Positions 11,918 to 26,000 of a DNA stretch of 64,000 bases are shown one piece after another (the first letter of the stretch is position 1; every line of letters starts with the position of its first letter). The notes under the pieces are model-generated. The model was given only the letters and a program-made list of their open reading frames with translations. It did not search any database and had not been told where the DNA came from. Made by a program: the position numbers and the translations under genes. Source of the DNA: Haematococcus lacustris (lineage: Eukaryota > Chlorophyta > Chlorophyceae > Chlamydomonadales > Haematococcaceae); NCBI GenBank assembly GCA_030144725.1, contig JASKMD010000006.1:6893869-6957868 (forward strand), read 5' to 3'.

Positions 11918-14024
11918 ATGAATATCGAGGCCTTGGACGGCGTGGCCAGCGCCCGCCTCATTGCGGCGCTGTCCAAGCTCGACAGCGATAATGGTCTGGA
12001 AAATAAAAAGGGCCTTGACGAATTGACTGCACTCACCAAGCGCAGCGATGACTGCACGGAGGTGCTTGACCTTATGCTGCAAATGGGCCTTGTTCAGGTA
12101 CGCTAAAGGGGGTCACTGGGCCCCTTCTCTTCTCCGCCAACTCAATTCCTCAGCTCACTTGAGCAATAGCTGCCTCCCCCACTTTGGTGCATTGCAGAAA
12201 CTGCTGTCATTCCTGTCAGGCAAGTCTGTGCCAGACTCACAGCTTGTTCCCGTCAAAGGACTTGCTGCTGAGGCGCTGCTCCTGCCGCTGGGCCAGGCAC
12301 TACAAGTAGCTGCTCTAGCTGCATTGGGTAGGTGGAGCTCAGCGGATGAGACGGCTCTATCAACCCTCCTACTACACAGCCTGCAGCAGCAGCATGCCTC
12401 AGCGCTTTTGCAGTACTCACAGGGCGCCATGCTGCACCTGGCACCACAGGCGAGCTCATCTGGCAGCGTGACACAGCCTCCGACTTCAGGCCTGTGCTGC
12501 AAGCCCAGGGTGGCCTGGCTGTGCTGGGCACGCTGGTAAGCAGCACCTCCTCTGAGCCCATCCGGCTCAAGGCACTGGTGCTGACTCGACGGCTGATGTA
12601 CGAAGTGGGCTCCACCAGCAGCATGGACAAGGGAGCAGTGCAGGCAAGCAGGAGTCCAAGCTGCAGCTATCACACTGTCATCAATCGGGTCTAAGGCACG
12701 GGGCACCAGGCCGGCTATAGCGCCTAGCAGCTGCGAGCCCCGGGCCTGCTGCTGGAGGTTCGGGCAGGAGGGCAGGGCGGTCAGGCAATGCAAATGCGAG
12801 CAGATTTGGACCAACGTTAACAGCCCGAGTACACCACCACGCACGACAGCTTAGCCTCCAGTCACATCACGACTGTGGGTACATGGCATCCCTCAGCTGT
12901 CAATCAATTCAGGGTGCTACTACACCCTTAACAGCCCATTCAACTCAGCCTGTGTATGGAGGACAGGGTTGCCTGTCTGTACAACTGTATGCTGTCAATG
13001 GCTGGGGTCAGAGTACTAGTCACCATCCCAAAGCCAGCTTGCAGGCCCAGTCAGGTGTAGCCCCTACCTTTGCTCTGGCTGGCCTGTGCTGCACACATGC
13101 CCCCCTGCCTGCCTGCCCACCCTGCCAGCCTGCCCGGACATCCCACAGGAGGCCCGGGACTCACAGCTGCTAGGCGCCATTGCCGGCCTGGTGCCCCGCG
13201 CCTTGGATCCGAATGATGCCAGTGTGACCAGCAGCAGCCTGGAAGGTGTGACCTACCTGCTTCAACGCATGCAGGTGCGGGCGGGGAGTGCCTCCTGCCT
13301 GGTGCAGTGGCATGGAGGTGGAGGCAGGGCAGGGCGGCCCTGCCGTGATGGTTGAGCAGACAGCAGCAGCAGTGTAGCAGCGCCAGTCTGACTGCCATGA
13401 CGCCTGGCAGTGTCGGCAAATGATGGTGGATGATGGCAGGGGGTCACAGGCTGACCCCCTGTGTGCAGCAGCAGTAGCAGCAGCAGAATCCTCCACATAC
13501 TACGTCCAGTCAGTCTGATCCCTGCATAACCGATGCTGGCGTACCTCAGCCCCTAATGTGAGGCAGCTGGTGGTGCGCCTCCTGGCAGCAGCAGCGATCC
13601 CAACAGCATGCCAGGAAGCTGTGTCAGCCACTGCAGATCAGCTGCTGCCATGGCCAGCTCAGCAGCGACTCTTAAGTGCAAGCAGGGGCCACCCACTGCT
13701 GGCACTACCGCTGCTGCTGCCACTACCAAGTAGCAGCAGGACATCGGCAGACCGAGAGGCTGACAAGCAAAGGGCGGGTCTGCAGCTGGGCACCTCATCA
13801 AGGCACCGTAGCTGGCACAGTAGGCAGTATAGTAACAGTGGTGTGTGACATCGCTTCTCTGCCAGTGCTGCTGCTGGTGTCAAGGCTGTCACAATCACCA
13901 CTCCTGCTGCTGCCGGCACCACCACTGCTGCTGCCACCACAGTTGCTGCTGCCACCACAATTGGCCTAGTAGACAGTAGAGTGACCTTGGTGCGTTTTCT
14001 CAAATCTGCCAGCGGCGCTGCTGT

Positions 14025-14093
<69 letters not shown>

Positions 14094-17000
14094 GTGCCAG
14101 GTGTGTCTGAGCTCCACCCAAAAGGAGGACCTTGACCTCGCAGCCTTCCTGCGCAGCATAGCCTCCACCTGCGCCTCCATCTTGCGGGCTGACCGGCCGC
14201 ACCCCTGCCTAGGTGACGCCCTGATGGCGGTGAGGGAGCTGGCCTGGGACGACCACAACAAGGTGGTGGAGCCCGGCATCAGCTGCATGGCGGAGGCAGG
14301 CGTGTTTGATGCACTGGCAGGTGGGCAGCGCTGGCACTGTACACCTTTCCACCTGTCCTCTAGTGGCCCTGTATGGCTGCACAGGCTGGCACCCCTCCGC
14401 CTCTGCCTCGGCCCCTACCTCCAGCCCCAGGCCCCAACCCCTGACCCGCACTTCACCTGGCATTGAGGCTCAGGCATGGCGCAAGCATGGCACACAACGC
14501 ATGGGCAGCGGGCAAGGCTGAGCAGCCGAAGCGGGGCAAGATAAGCAGCCAGAGGCCCAGGTGTCAGCCTAGGTGTACAGCTGCCATCACCACACATTGC
14601 ATGGCGCCATGCCAGGTAGGTCTGGGGCCAGGCAGGCAGGTAGGTCTGGGGCCAGGCGGGCAGTGTACACCCTCTGCTGGAAGAGAGGTCAAGTAACACA
14701 CCTGGTGCTGTCCCGGTCTCTTGTGGAGCGTGTCTACCAGCCAATCACTCAGCTGGCATATGCCAGGCAGGCAGGCAAGCACTCAGACCCTGAATCATGG
14801 CTACAAACTCCATGTACACCAGCTTTACCACCTGTGGTCCATGCATGCCTGCATCATTGATACCACAGTCAAACTCACCAAGCAGCATGCCAGTACTGCA
14901 ATGCCTCAGCTGCTTGGCTGTTACGCCTGGGGCTTCTGCAGGCCTGCTGACCCGGTCCCCTGGCAGAAGTCCAGGCAAGAGCCCGGAGGCTATGGCTGCT
15001 GCCGAGGGGGCGTCCATCAGCAAGGCGGTGGCAGATTCAGCGTGCGCAATGCTGGAGCGGCTGGCTGCTGCCCCTGAAGGCAGCCTGGCGCCAGGCCTGG
15101 CGGCTCAGGTGCCCCGCCTATTGCACCAGGTATGTGCCCCGTGTCAGCATCCGCTGGGCCCCGAGGAGCCTGTTCTGGCCATGGCTATGCTGATGGGTGA
15201 ACACACAGGCCTGGAGAGCCAGCTGAGGCTAGGCTGAGTCGCTTTGTAAAGGCATGGGCCATGAGGAGAGTGCCAGACTTGAAGGATGAATAGAGCTGAG
15301 GGCACAACATTTGGCTGAGCATGTGCTGGGTTCAAAACGATTCAGGTGGCAGGCAAAGGGGCAGATGGATGCAGTGGTGGGAGGATGTCGCTTACACCTC
15401 CACCAGGCTGTGCACAGAGCAGCTTCAGATGTCAGGGAGCTGCGTACTTTCTTGTTCAGTGCTCGCAGAAGCTATTCTGTCAGAAGAGGAGCGCAAGTGT
15501 GAGTGCGAGTGTGACTGCTTGCAGGTCATATCTCACCTGGTGAAGCAACTGGACACCGCGCAGCACGTGCCTGAGAGACAGGACGCAGCGTTGTCTGCCC
15601 TGCGCAAGCTTCTAGTCACCGAAAACTCACAAAGCATACCCCCAGCCGCGGCAGAAGCCGCGGACGCTGAGGGTGTGCCCAGTCGCTTGCGTTTGGTCGC
15701 GCTGTCCAGTGAGGCCTTCGGGGGGCAAGGCGGCTGGGGCAAGGGCGACGGCGCACCCGAGTCAACAGCGGCAGCTGCCGCAGCTCTTCTGGCCGACCTC
15801 ACCGTGTCATCCTCCTTATCAGCAGCATACGGAGGCCGACCCGCCCAGGCGGCGGAGTCACTCCGGGAGGTCGAACCGGTGAGCGCGAGCGACGGGGCTT
15901 GCATGCGACGGGCATTGTCTCGCTCTGTGCCAATCTCCAGCTGCTGCTACCAGTCTCCAGCTGCAAGTTACTGGCTGCAGCGTGTGGTTGTCGGTGGTGG
16001 CATGTCGTTTTCAGGTTGGGCAGACGTGCAGCTGCTGCTGCTGCTGGGTGACATGCCGCAGGTGGTGGAGCAGCTGATGGCGGGGCTAGACCATGATGTG
16101 GAAGCCTCCCGCAACTTCTGCCAGGCCCTGTACAAGCTGTCGCTGATACGGTGTGTACCTGCCACGTCCCATGCACCTATTGCCCCATGCACCTATTGCC
16201 TCATGCACCTTGTGCCCCATGCACCTTGTGCCCATGCATCTTGTGCCCCATGCACCTAGTACCCCATGCACCTAGCGCCCTGCACCTTACTCCTCCCTAA
16301 CTGTACTCCTGTACTCAAGCAACAAGGCTATCCAGGGCAATGCAACGGCGAGAGTCCTGTCGCATGCCGCCCCACTGACCTATCTTTATGCTTGCACGTG
16401 CCATGTGCTGAAGATGCTCATGAAGCCTATGTTTATGATGATAATGGTGACGAGCACGGCACGAATTATACTCTGGGTCTCTGCCCTTCTCCCTGCAGAT
16501 CTCCCTGCCCACTTGCCTCCTGCTCATCTTGTGCCCTATCTTGTGCACCCTGTTTCACCTTCCCTGCTCCACCCTATTGCAACCCCACCCCCCTATGAAG
16601 GTGTAGGGTTGCTGCCGCCCCTGCTGCTGCTGGCCTGCTGCAGGTATGACGAGGCCGTTGAGGGAGACGGCCAGGAGCCGGACACGCGGCTCAGCGGCCC
16701 GCACTGGCAGCACGCCCCGCCTGAGAGCGAGCAGTACGAGCTCACCTCCCAGCTGGTGACCATGGTAAGACAGCCACCTCAAAGATGAGTGCAGGGCTCA
16801 CACCTGGCCTGGTGGTTTCCCTAATGCTTGCCGTGAGGGCAGGGGGCCAGGGGACCAGGGGCAAGTGGCATGCCCGTCCAGGAGCATGTTGCAGGGGAGG
16901 GGTCAAGTAGAGAGGTAGGGCTCATCGTGATGCAGGGTACACTGTAGGGCGCACAGGGTGGCACTTGCCTATCAAGGAAGGCTGCTTCTGCACTAAGGTT

Positions 17001-20000
17001 TGCCCCCACACAGGGGCTGAACCACCCAGCGTGTCAACTGTCATCATGCCGCCTGCTGTCTGTGGTGGTTTGGTGCCATCCTGCCACTCTATCCTCTATC
17101 TATCACCAGCACCATCACCTTGATAGGCATTCCCAGTAGGCATTACCTGAGCCCCATCATCACCATGCCACTCCATCACCATGACCACCTGCCCTTTGCA
17201 TTGCCCGAGCACCAGAACCTCAGTGGGCATCACCTGAGCAGCAGCACCAGCACCATCATCACCTTAATAGTGAGTAGCATAGGTGCCTGGTGCCCCTGCC
17301 TCCTGCCTAGGTGGGTCATGCGGCCACTGGGCTAACGCTGCTGCTGCTGGCCAACCAGAGCAAGCCCCAAGCAGCTGCCATTCCTCGGGTGAAGGCAGGG
17401 GGGCCGGCAGCGGCACCGGGCAGCCCAGGCCTGCAGGCCCCTGCTGCCAGCAGTGCAGGTAAGGCACTGTGCCCAGGCTGTGCCAGCGTCCTCCCATCAT
17501 CAGTATCATCACCACCATCAAATCTGGTTTACATGCGCCTCGTCTGGCATATCAATATGTAATGGATAATAATTCATGTATTACGTCTGGCAGCCTGTGT
17601 GCAGCAGGCAGCCAGGCCCTTCAATGCTTCCCTGTGACATAGCCCCTGCCCTACTCACCTCCTGGGTTCCTACCTTCCCTTGGCCCACATGAGGCTGCTG
17701 GCCTATGCCTCCTACCAGCCTGCTCGTCTCCTTCCCTGCCTGCCTGCCCCTCTATCCCTCCTTCACGCCAAGGGTGCTACCTTCTTCCCCCTCTCCCACA
17801 CTCCCCCTCCTATTGCCTGGCTGCCTGCTGCTCTTCCCCCCCTGCCTGCCCCAGGTGAGGCCGCTGGCAACGAGGTGGCCAGCACCCCTCGGGGGCCTGA
17901 CCGCCTGCTGGAGCGCCTGCAGCGCGCCGCCCTGCTCATGCATGAGCTGGCGGGTCTCAAGCCGCTGGTCAACAGCCGACCCCTCAGCTACCACAACATC
18001 GACGCGCTGTTTGTGCATGGCACGTGCCAGGTGCGGGAAGGGGAGGACGGGGGCTGGAGGGTGCTTTGGACTGTGCAGGTTGGCAGCAGGTAGGGGCAGA
18101 GGAGGGGCAGAGGAGGGGTGGGCGTCACGTCACGTGTGCCACATGCATACAGCCCTCTAGCTTTTCCTGGAGTGCCCTCCTCTGCCCCCAAGGTCCAGCA
18201 GGAGTGGTGGGTCAGGCAGGGTGTTGTAGCCGTTGCAGTTTGAGGCGGCAGCAGATAGTGGGAGTGGAGGGGTGGGTGTCAGGCACACCAAGCCACCTAC
18301 ATACAACCTGCTCCTGACTGCCCTCTCGGACTGCCAGGCACTTGTCAGGCTCAGTGCTTCTCAGACCTCCACCTCTACACTGCGATGCCATGCCAACTTC
18401 CACCACTGCCTCTCTTGCTTCTACCACCCCTGCACAAACTACCACCCCACCCCAGTTTGCCTTGTAAGGCTGCTTGGCTGCTTGGCCCAATTCCTGCGCC
18501 TGCACCCCAAGCCTCCCCTTGTCCTCCCAACCCTGCCCACTACAGGCCCTGCTCCAGGGCATGGGCAGCTACTACAATGCGCAACGCGCAGCAGCCAAGG
18601 CCCTCCAGCGCGCCGCCATCATGGCAGCCTCCGCCAGCAACGACGCCGACAGCCCCTCCATGCAAGAGGAGGCATCCGGCCTGCAGCACGCCGTGGATGC
18701 GGCCTTGGCAGCGGCTGAGGAGACGGAGGACTTGAGCTTGTCAGAGAATGGGCTGCAGGGCGAGGCGGAGGGGGCTGGGGGGGGCCGTGGCACGCTGCAG
18801 CTGCAGTCCTCCTTCATGCTCCCCCAGCTCAGCCCCTCCCGCTATGCCAGCTTTGCACAGTCTTCGAATCCATTGCTGCAGGTGGGTAGGCAGGCCAGCT
18901 CGACCTCCACTGCTACTCTCTGTTGCACAGTCTTCGAAGCTGCTGCTGCAGGGACCCTTGTTAGCAGCCCGCAACCGGTGGCCTGTAGGGAGCGGTCGCC
19001 GCTGGACTAATGAGATACCTAATCTCATTAGGTTAGGCCCGCCCGACCTAATGAGACGACCTAATGAGACGCGGAAACTAATGAGATCTCATGAGAAACT
19101 AATGAGATCTCATGAGAAAAACCGCTCCTTAGTGGCCTGTGGCCTGCACCCCATGGCCTGCAGCCTGTGACGTGGCATGGCCAGTGTTGGTGGTTGGTAG
19201 ATTCAAGTAGTGAGCAGGTGGCTGTCATGGTCAGGTTCACTAATGGTTACCCAGCACCTGCCCCTCCACCTGCCCCTCCACCCGCCCCTCCATGTGCCCC
19301 TCCATGTGCAGCCATTGCTGCACCATGAGACCGGGGCGCTGGAGCTGATGAAGGAGGTGGTGCGTGACTATGACGGCGCACGCCTCAAGCTGCGTGACAT
19401 TGGAGCCCTGCACCTGTGGGTACAGCCAGGCCTCACTCCACCTCTCACACTCTCACTCTTCCTCACTCCAGCAGCCTCTCCCACCCTCACTCCTCTGGCA
19501 GACATCAGGCAAAGCCCCTCATTCCACGTCATGGACCTAGCAGAACTAGTGTCTCGCCTGACATACTGTGGCTGTGCAGTGCAACAATTACAGAAGCAAT
19601 GCATCAACCAAGGGCCTTGCCTCAGCTCAAGTCCAGGCGTGATGAGGCTTACCCAAGTCAGACAATGCAGCGCTCGCGTCACAACCGTGTTCAGCATAGC
19701 ACAACCACACTCCTGCTGCCTCTTTACTGAGCCATACCTCTTTACATACCACACTGGCCACTCATGCTGTGTTGAACGTTGAGCATATCACGGTATCAGG
19801 TCAACTGGTATGGTAGGGCGTGGTTGGGAGCGAGGGGGACAGCTGAGCTAAATTCAGCTGAGCTTCAGCCTCCTGCCCCTGCCCCCATGCCATGCAGGTT
19901 TGCCCGCATGCTAGGTGACAACCTGCGCGACAACCTGCTGGTGTCCCTGCAGTTCAACTTGGCGCGATCAGAAGCCCTGCACTCTGCTCTGAAGCAGGTC

Positions 20001-23000
20001 AGTGGACTGGCAGCCATGCAACCAGCACCCCTGCTGCTGCCCCCACATTCAGCTGCAGCACCCACCATTCCGTGCTCATAGGACTCCTCTCATATGTTAA
20101 GCTGCACTAATCAGCAAGTGACTGGATTGTGCAGTGTTTGTCATCATCAGCACTGAGCAGCAGCAGCAGTAGCAGCCACCAGCCGCAGGAGCAGTAGCTG
20201 CAACTACATGACCATCACATCACATTGCACACGCCCTTAACACACAGGTGGCACAGTGGCACTCTGCTGACTGCAGGAGGGGTGTGTGCAGCTGATGGCC
20301 AAGGTGCTGGCCCAGGCGCCACAGATGGATGGCGCACAGCATGAGGTGAGGCCGACACGCCTGGAGGGATCCACCCAGCAGCAGCACGATGGGCAGCTAA
20401 GCCAAGCATGACTACACGGAGGATTAGAGCTGAAGCTGGGGCCAAGGGACAGCAGACAACAGGGTGCACCAAGCCAGGGACTGGGTGGAAGAGACCACTA
20501 CCCATGCTGCAAGCAATGCCATGCAGCATGTGAATATATTGTATATATATATAGAGACAGATATATAGATGTGTCATTAAGAATAATATATAAGTATACG
20601 TTTACCTATATACATACAGGTCTTGTCCTTTATACAATGAGTGCTTTCCTCGTCCACTATCCACGTATTAAACCAGTGCTTTCCTTGCATCCTTGCCCTC
20701 TGCCTTATGGTATCTTTTCTGACTTTTCCAACGGGATGGGCCGATAACTGTGTGCCTCATGTACAGCCACTGCACGTGCTGGCAGGTGCGCCGGCTGCTG
20801 GCCCTGATCACCCTGGGCCTGGTGGCCTCTGACGAGATCTTGACCTCCTCAGCCCAAGGCGGCGGGGCAGCAGAGGCTGCGGCAGGTGCCAGGCAGGCCC
20901 TGGCCCTGCTGGACAAGCATGACCTGCCAGGTGAGATCCAGTGGGAGGAGCTGAGAGGAGGATGAGGGAGGGAGGGGTGGAGAGGGGCAGTGGAAATGGG
21001 GGTGAGGGAGGGGCAGAGGGGAGGCCCTGACCTGCCCCTATCTTACTGTTTTGCCAACAGCTGGCTCACCAGCCTAGTCCCTTGCTTGCTATCCTGCTTG
21101 CTGGCACGGGAGCGAGGGGTGGACAGGGGCAGGGGGTAAAGGTTAGGGTAGGGTAGGGGTAGTCAGAGGCAGGGGCAGGGAGGGATGTCTGCTCACCAGC
21201 TGGCGCACCTGCCTTCCTGCTGCACCACCCACCTGGTGCTGGCCTATCCATCTGCCAGTCAGCCTGCCTACCTGCTCGCTGCAGGCATGATGGAGCGAGT
21301 GATGCGTGACGCCTGCCGGGACGGCCGCTTCGTCATCTCCTCCACCACTGCCTGGCCCTTCATGCTGGAGCCAGCGGCTCTCACAGTGCAGTGCTTGGCA
21401 AGGTCACCCACCTATGCGCGCCGCCTGGCGGACAAGAAGGTGGGCTGCCAGCCTGGCTGTGTGGGGCAAGTGGGGGCTGGCATAGGGGTACCCACGGGCA
21501 CCACGTCAGGCCCCGCACTGGCTGGTCACGCTGTTGGCTCCAGGCTGGACTGCTCGACAGCATACCTCAGCTTGGGTCCCATCCGCGGTGGTCAGATGCT
21601 CGCCTGACCTTGCACTGGCCCTGCCTGCCTGCCTACTTGCTTGCTTTCCCACCTGCCTGCCTGCCTACTTGCTTGCTTTCCCACCTGTCTGCCTGCCAAC
21701 TTGCTTGCTTTCCCACCTGCCTGCCTGCCTACTTGCTTGCTTTCCCACCTGCCTGCCTGCCAACTTGCTTGCTTTCCCACCTGCCTGCCTGCCAACTTGC
21801 TTGCTTTCCCACCTGCCTGCCTGCCAACTTGCTTGCTTTCCCACCTGCCTGCCTGCCAACTTGCTTGCTTTCCCACCTGCCTGCCTGCCAACTTGCTTGC
21901 TTTCCCACCTGCCTGCCTGCCAACTTGCTTGCTTTCCCACCTGCCTGCCTGCCAACTTGCTTGCTTTCCCACCTGCCTGCCTGCCTACTTGCTTGCTTTC
22001 CCACCTGCCTGCCTGCCTACTTGCTTGCTTTCCCACCTGCCTGCCTGCCAACTTGCTTGCTTTCCCACCTGCCTGCCTGCCTACTTGCTTGCTTTCCCAC
22101 CTGCCTGCCTGCCTACTTGCTTGCTTTCCCACCTGCCTGCCTACTCCAACCGCCCACACCTGCTGATGACCACCTGGTGGCAATGTTGGTGCAGATCCCT
22201 GCCATGCTGTTGGGTGCTCTGCGCAACAAGCACGGCTCCCAGCCCCAGGTTGCACTGTGGCTGGTGCGCGCGCTGCTCAACTTTGCACGGCTGCCGGACT
22301 TGCGGCCCGCACTGCTGGCGGCCGACTGCCTGGAGACACTGCTGGTGCGCGTCTACCTCCCTTCACCTTCCCTTGCTAGTGAGGGCAGTGGGTGGGCAGG
22401 GAGGAAGGCCAGGGGTGTCTGTGTTGGTGGAATGGAGGAATGGGGCCTGTGTGTTGGATCAGAGAGATGATCATGCGGTAGGGTGGGGTGGGTGGGGTGA
22501 TAGGGTAGGGTGGGTTGTGCTATGTTTAAAAAACACTAGGTAGAGGAGCGCTGCATCCGCAAAACGAGGAAGGGCAAGAGTGGTCGTGGTCAGCGTCAAG
22601 CAACAATTGTCAATGGTCTGTGTCAGTCCTTCGCACTCTGATCATGACCCATCATGTTTGTTTGGGTGTTGATTGTGAGGGTGAGAGTGCTGGGAGGTGC
22701 TGGCTGCTGGCTGCAGCCGTACACAGCCTGGGACGACCTGCGGGTGGCGGATGCCGCTCGTGGGTGCCTTCTGCAGCTGGGGGAGCTGCCAGACCTGCCC
22801 TGCAAGCTAGCGCTTCAAAGCAGCCTGCCAGGTGTGTTAGGGTTGGTCAGAGTTAGGGTTAAGGCCCTTGATCCACCCCTAACCCGCCCTGACCCAGTGG
22901 GTGGTGGCATGGTAGCGAGTCAAGGTGGGGAGGGTGGAGCGCAGCAGCCTGCCCTGCATAGAGCGTATCTGTTGATTTATTCCCAGTTCGCACACCCATG

Positions 23001-26000
23001 CCCCCGCCTATTGACCCCTGCCAACCAGCCCCCGCTGCCCCCGTGCCCGCTGCCCCCCTGCTCGCTGCCCCTGCGCCTGATGCCGCATGGTCCCCACACC
23101 TGCTGCCAACAGCCCTCCTGCCTGCCCGCCCCCGGTCTGCCTCCCCCCTACAGAGGCAGTGCAGCCCAGCATGAGCCAGCCCTTGCCCCCGACCTCCCCC
23201 TCCTCCCCCGCCCCCCCGGTCGAACCTGTGGTGGACGTGTTGATCAGCTACAAGCGGCAGGACGCCCATGCGTTTGCCCGCATGCTGCACACCCTGCTGA
23301 TCACGCGGGGCGTCAGCTGCCTGCTGGACTTTGGTGCGTGAGCCACAACACCTTGTAAGAGGAGGCTTGTGTGCAGCTTCATCAGGATAGGGTCAACCAA
23401 GCTGTGTGCTATGCTGCTGAGGTGTTTGGGCGCTTTGTACGGGGGGGCCTCCCTGCTTCCCTCCAGGACCTTAGCAAGCAAGCAGGGGAGCAGACCCCAG
23501 GCGGTAGAGAGCCAGCAGGCAAATGACTTTGTCAAGGCAGGGTGGTCTCAAGGGTTGTCGAGGAGCTGCATGCATCACCTCAGCCCAGGAGGGTTATGAG
23601 GCACGATGTCCGGTGGCGGCAAAAGGGCTCCCCGTCACGTGTGCCAGCATCTAGTGTGCCTCGGTGCCAGCATCTAGAGCCAGCATCTAGTGTACCTCGG
23701 TGATAGAGCAGGCTAGCAAGTAACTGACCTGGATTGACCAGCTCCCCTGCCCGCCTGGCCTGCTGGTCCTTCCCACCACACCTCGTTTTCATCTTTTCAC
23801 ATCTTTCCCATCATTTGCCGCATTCCCATCTCCCTCATTTCCATCTTTCCCTTCATTTCCATTTTTCCCTTCATTTCCCATGCCCTGGCCTCCCCCTGCC
23901 CTGTGCACGGCCTGCAGAGTATGGCCAGGACCTGAGTGACGTGAGGCAGGTAGTGAGCCGCTGCCGCAACCTGGTGGTGGTGCTGACAGGTGCGTGGAGC
24001 ACCGCCTGCTGCACTCCAGACCTTGTTTGACTTAGCGCTATAGACAGCGTTGGCTATAACAACAGCCATATCTCAATTCAAGCTATAAATCATGCAGCTA
24101 AACAAAATGCTACGCCCCACACACGTCCGGTCCCAAACAGCAAGCAATTCAAGCAGCGTTCCTCATAGCTGCCCCCACCAACACCACCACCCTTGACCCC
24201 CTCCTCGTCTTTCATTAATGAAGGCTGCACAGACTACCGCCTGCTGCACAGCTCCCTCCCCCAGCTCCAAACCCTTGAAACACCTAACGTGCCCCCCTCC
24301 TCCACCTCCCCCTCATGTGTTCCTCTTGGCTGCATGCCCCCCCACCGACACCCACCCTTGAGCCCTGATTCTGTACCATGAACCTACCTCACCTACACCT
24401 TACCCCTGCCCTGCCCTGACCCTGCACCATGAACCCACCTCACCTACACCTTCCTATGGCCCTCGCAGACAACGTGTTGACCAGCCCCCGCTGCTTGGAG
24501 GAGATGGAGGCCGCTGTGAGGTGTGACGTCAACACCGTCACCGTGGTGAAGGAGGGAGCGCGGTGAGGGACATGGCTAGTGGAGGGGGTTAGGGGCGAGG
24601 TTAAGTGAGGGGTGAGGGGCACGGCAAGTGGGGTGAGGGCATAGCTTGCTGAGGGAGGGGTTAGGGACGCAGGTTGAGGATGTCACTGTTGCAGGGGAGC
24701 AGGGCCCAGCAGGGGGGTGGGTGCAGGGGGCGGGGGGGCGTCCCTTGTGTGTTCTCTTCGTCCTGCTGCTGCCCTGAGTGGTGAACAGCGCATTGCCAGC
24801 CCACTACCACCTCAGCTAGGTTGGCATGGCATGGCATGGTTGCTTCGCTTGCACTTTGTGATGGGTCGCTACTGATGGAACCAGCTGCTGCACATACTGT
24901 GATGGGGTTTGACGCCACTGCAGCTGTTGCCGGAAGGAGAGGGTCCTGCTGTACTTGACATGCTCTGTGCTGGGTGTACTGCTTTGTGCTGCTGCTGGCG
25001 CTGCTGCTGCTGCTGTGGTGCAGGTGGGGTGACGCCAGTGGCAACATGGTGGGCTTCCCTCCCCAGCCCACCCTGCGCCTGCTGCAGCCTGAGGTGCAGA
25101 AGGTGTTTGCGCTGAAGCCGCTGCATCACAGGTTGGTCTGGACAACCCAGTTTGCCCTAATATAGAACTACGATACGGGTTTTACTGGCGCCCCGACAAC
25201 CCCTGTCGAATCTCACCCTTTGAACATGTTATCACATTGAGGAGGGCCTTTTCCTGACCTAACCCGACCTGACCTAACCTGACCCGACCTGACCCCTCCT
25301 CCCCCTTTCCATCCCCCGCAGAGATGCCCACTACGCATATTTTGTCACCCAGCTCATGCGCCGCATCAAGCTCCCACCCCGGCCCACCGCCCTTCACCCC
25401 TCCACCAGCCTTGCCACCCGCTCCCTCCCAGCCCTCCAAGCCTCCCCTCTCCCCCCAGCTGGCTCCCCACAACCCAGCAGCTCACAACTCCCCTTCCTCC
25501 CTACCGGCCCCTCCCACACCCTCCCCACCACCACAGGCCCAGCCACCACCATCTCAGGGCCCCGCCCCCTCTCCCCCGCACCCCCCTTGGGCCGCGCCAA
25601 CTCCGCCAACCGCCAGCAGCAGCGCTCCCCCATACCTGCCCTGGCCGTGCAGCTGCAGCCTCCCCCCTCCCTGCAGCTGCCAGGGACCCCTATGGCTGGA
25701 GACGCCCTGCAGCTCCTCACGACCCTGCTGCACCAGCAAAGCCAGCAGATGAGTTGCTTGAGGGGCGAGCTGGCAGATGTGAAGTCTGCCATGCTCACTC
25801 TCCAGCAGCAGCAGCAGCAAGGGGGAGCAACACATACCAGCAGTTCGAGCCAGCAGCAGCAGCGTGTGGGACCCAGCATCAGCCCACCCCCCCTGGCCAC
25901 CCCCACCACCCCCACCCGGTGGGGCAGGCCCCCTTCCACCACCCCTGGTGGAGCCCCCGGCGCAGGTCCTGCAGTGGATGGCGATGCAGCGGCAGTGGTG

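Noticed and set aside
13981..14100. Poly-alanine segment as part of the ARM-TIR protein
   Set aside because: Kept out of the model because a good acceptor follows it and armadillo repeats resume right after. It remains possible; cDNA would decide.
21612..22147. CRISPR-like array of 32-bp repeats
   Set aside because: The repeats are directly adjacent without unique spacers, and the genome is eukaryotic.
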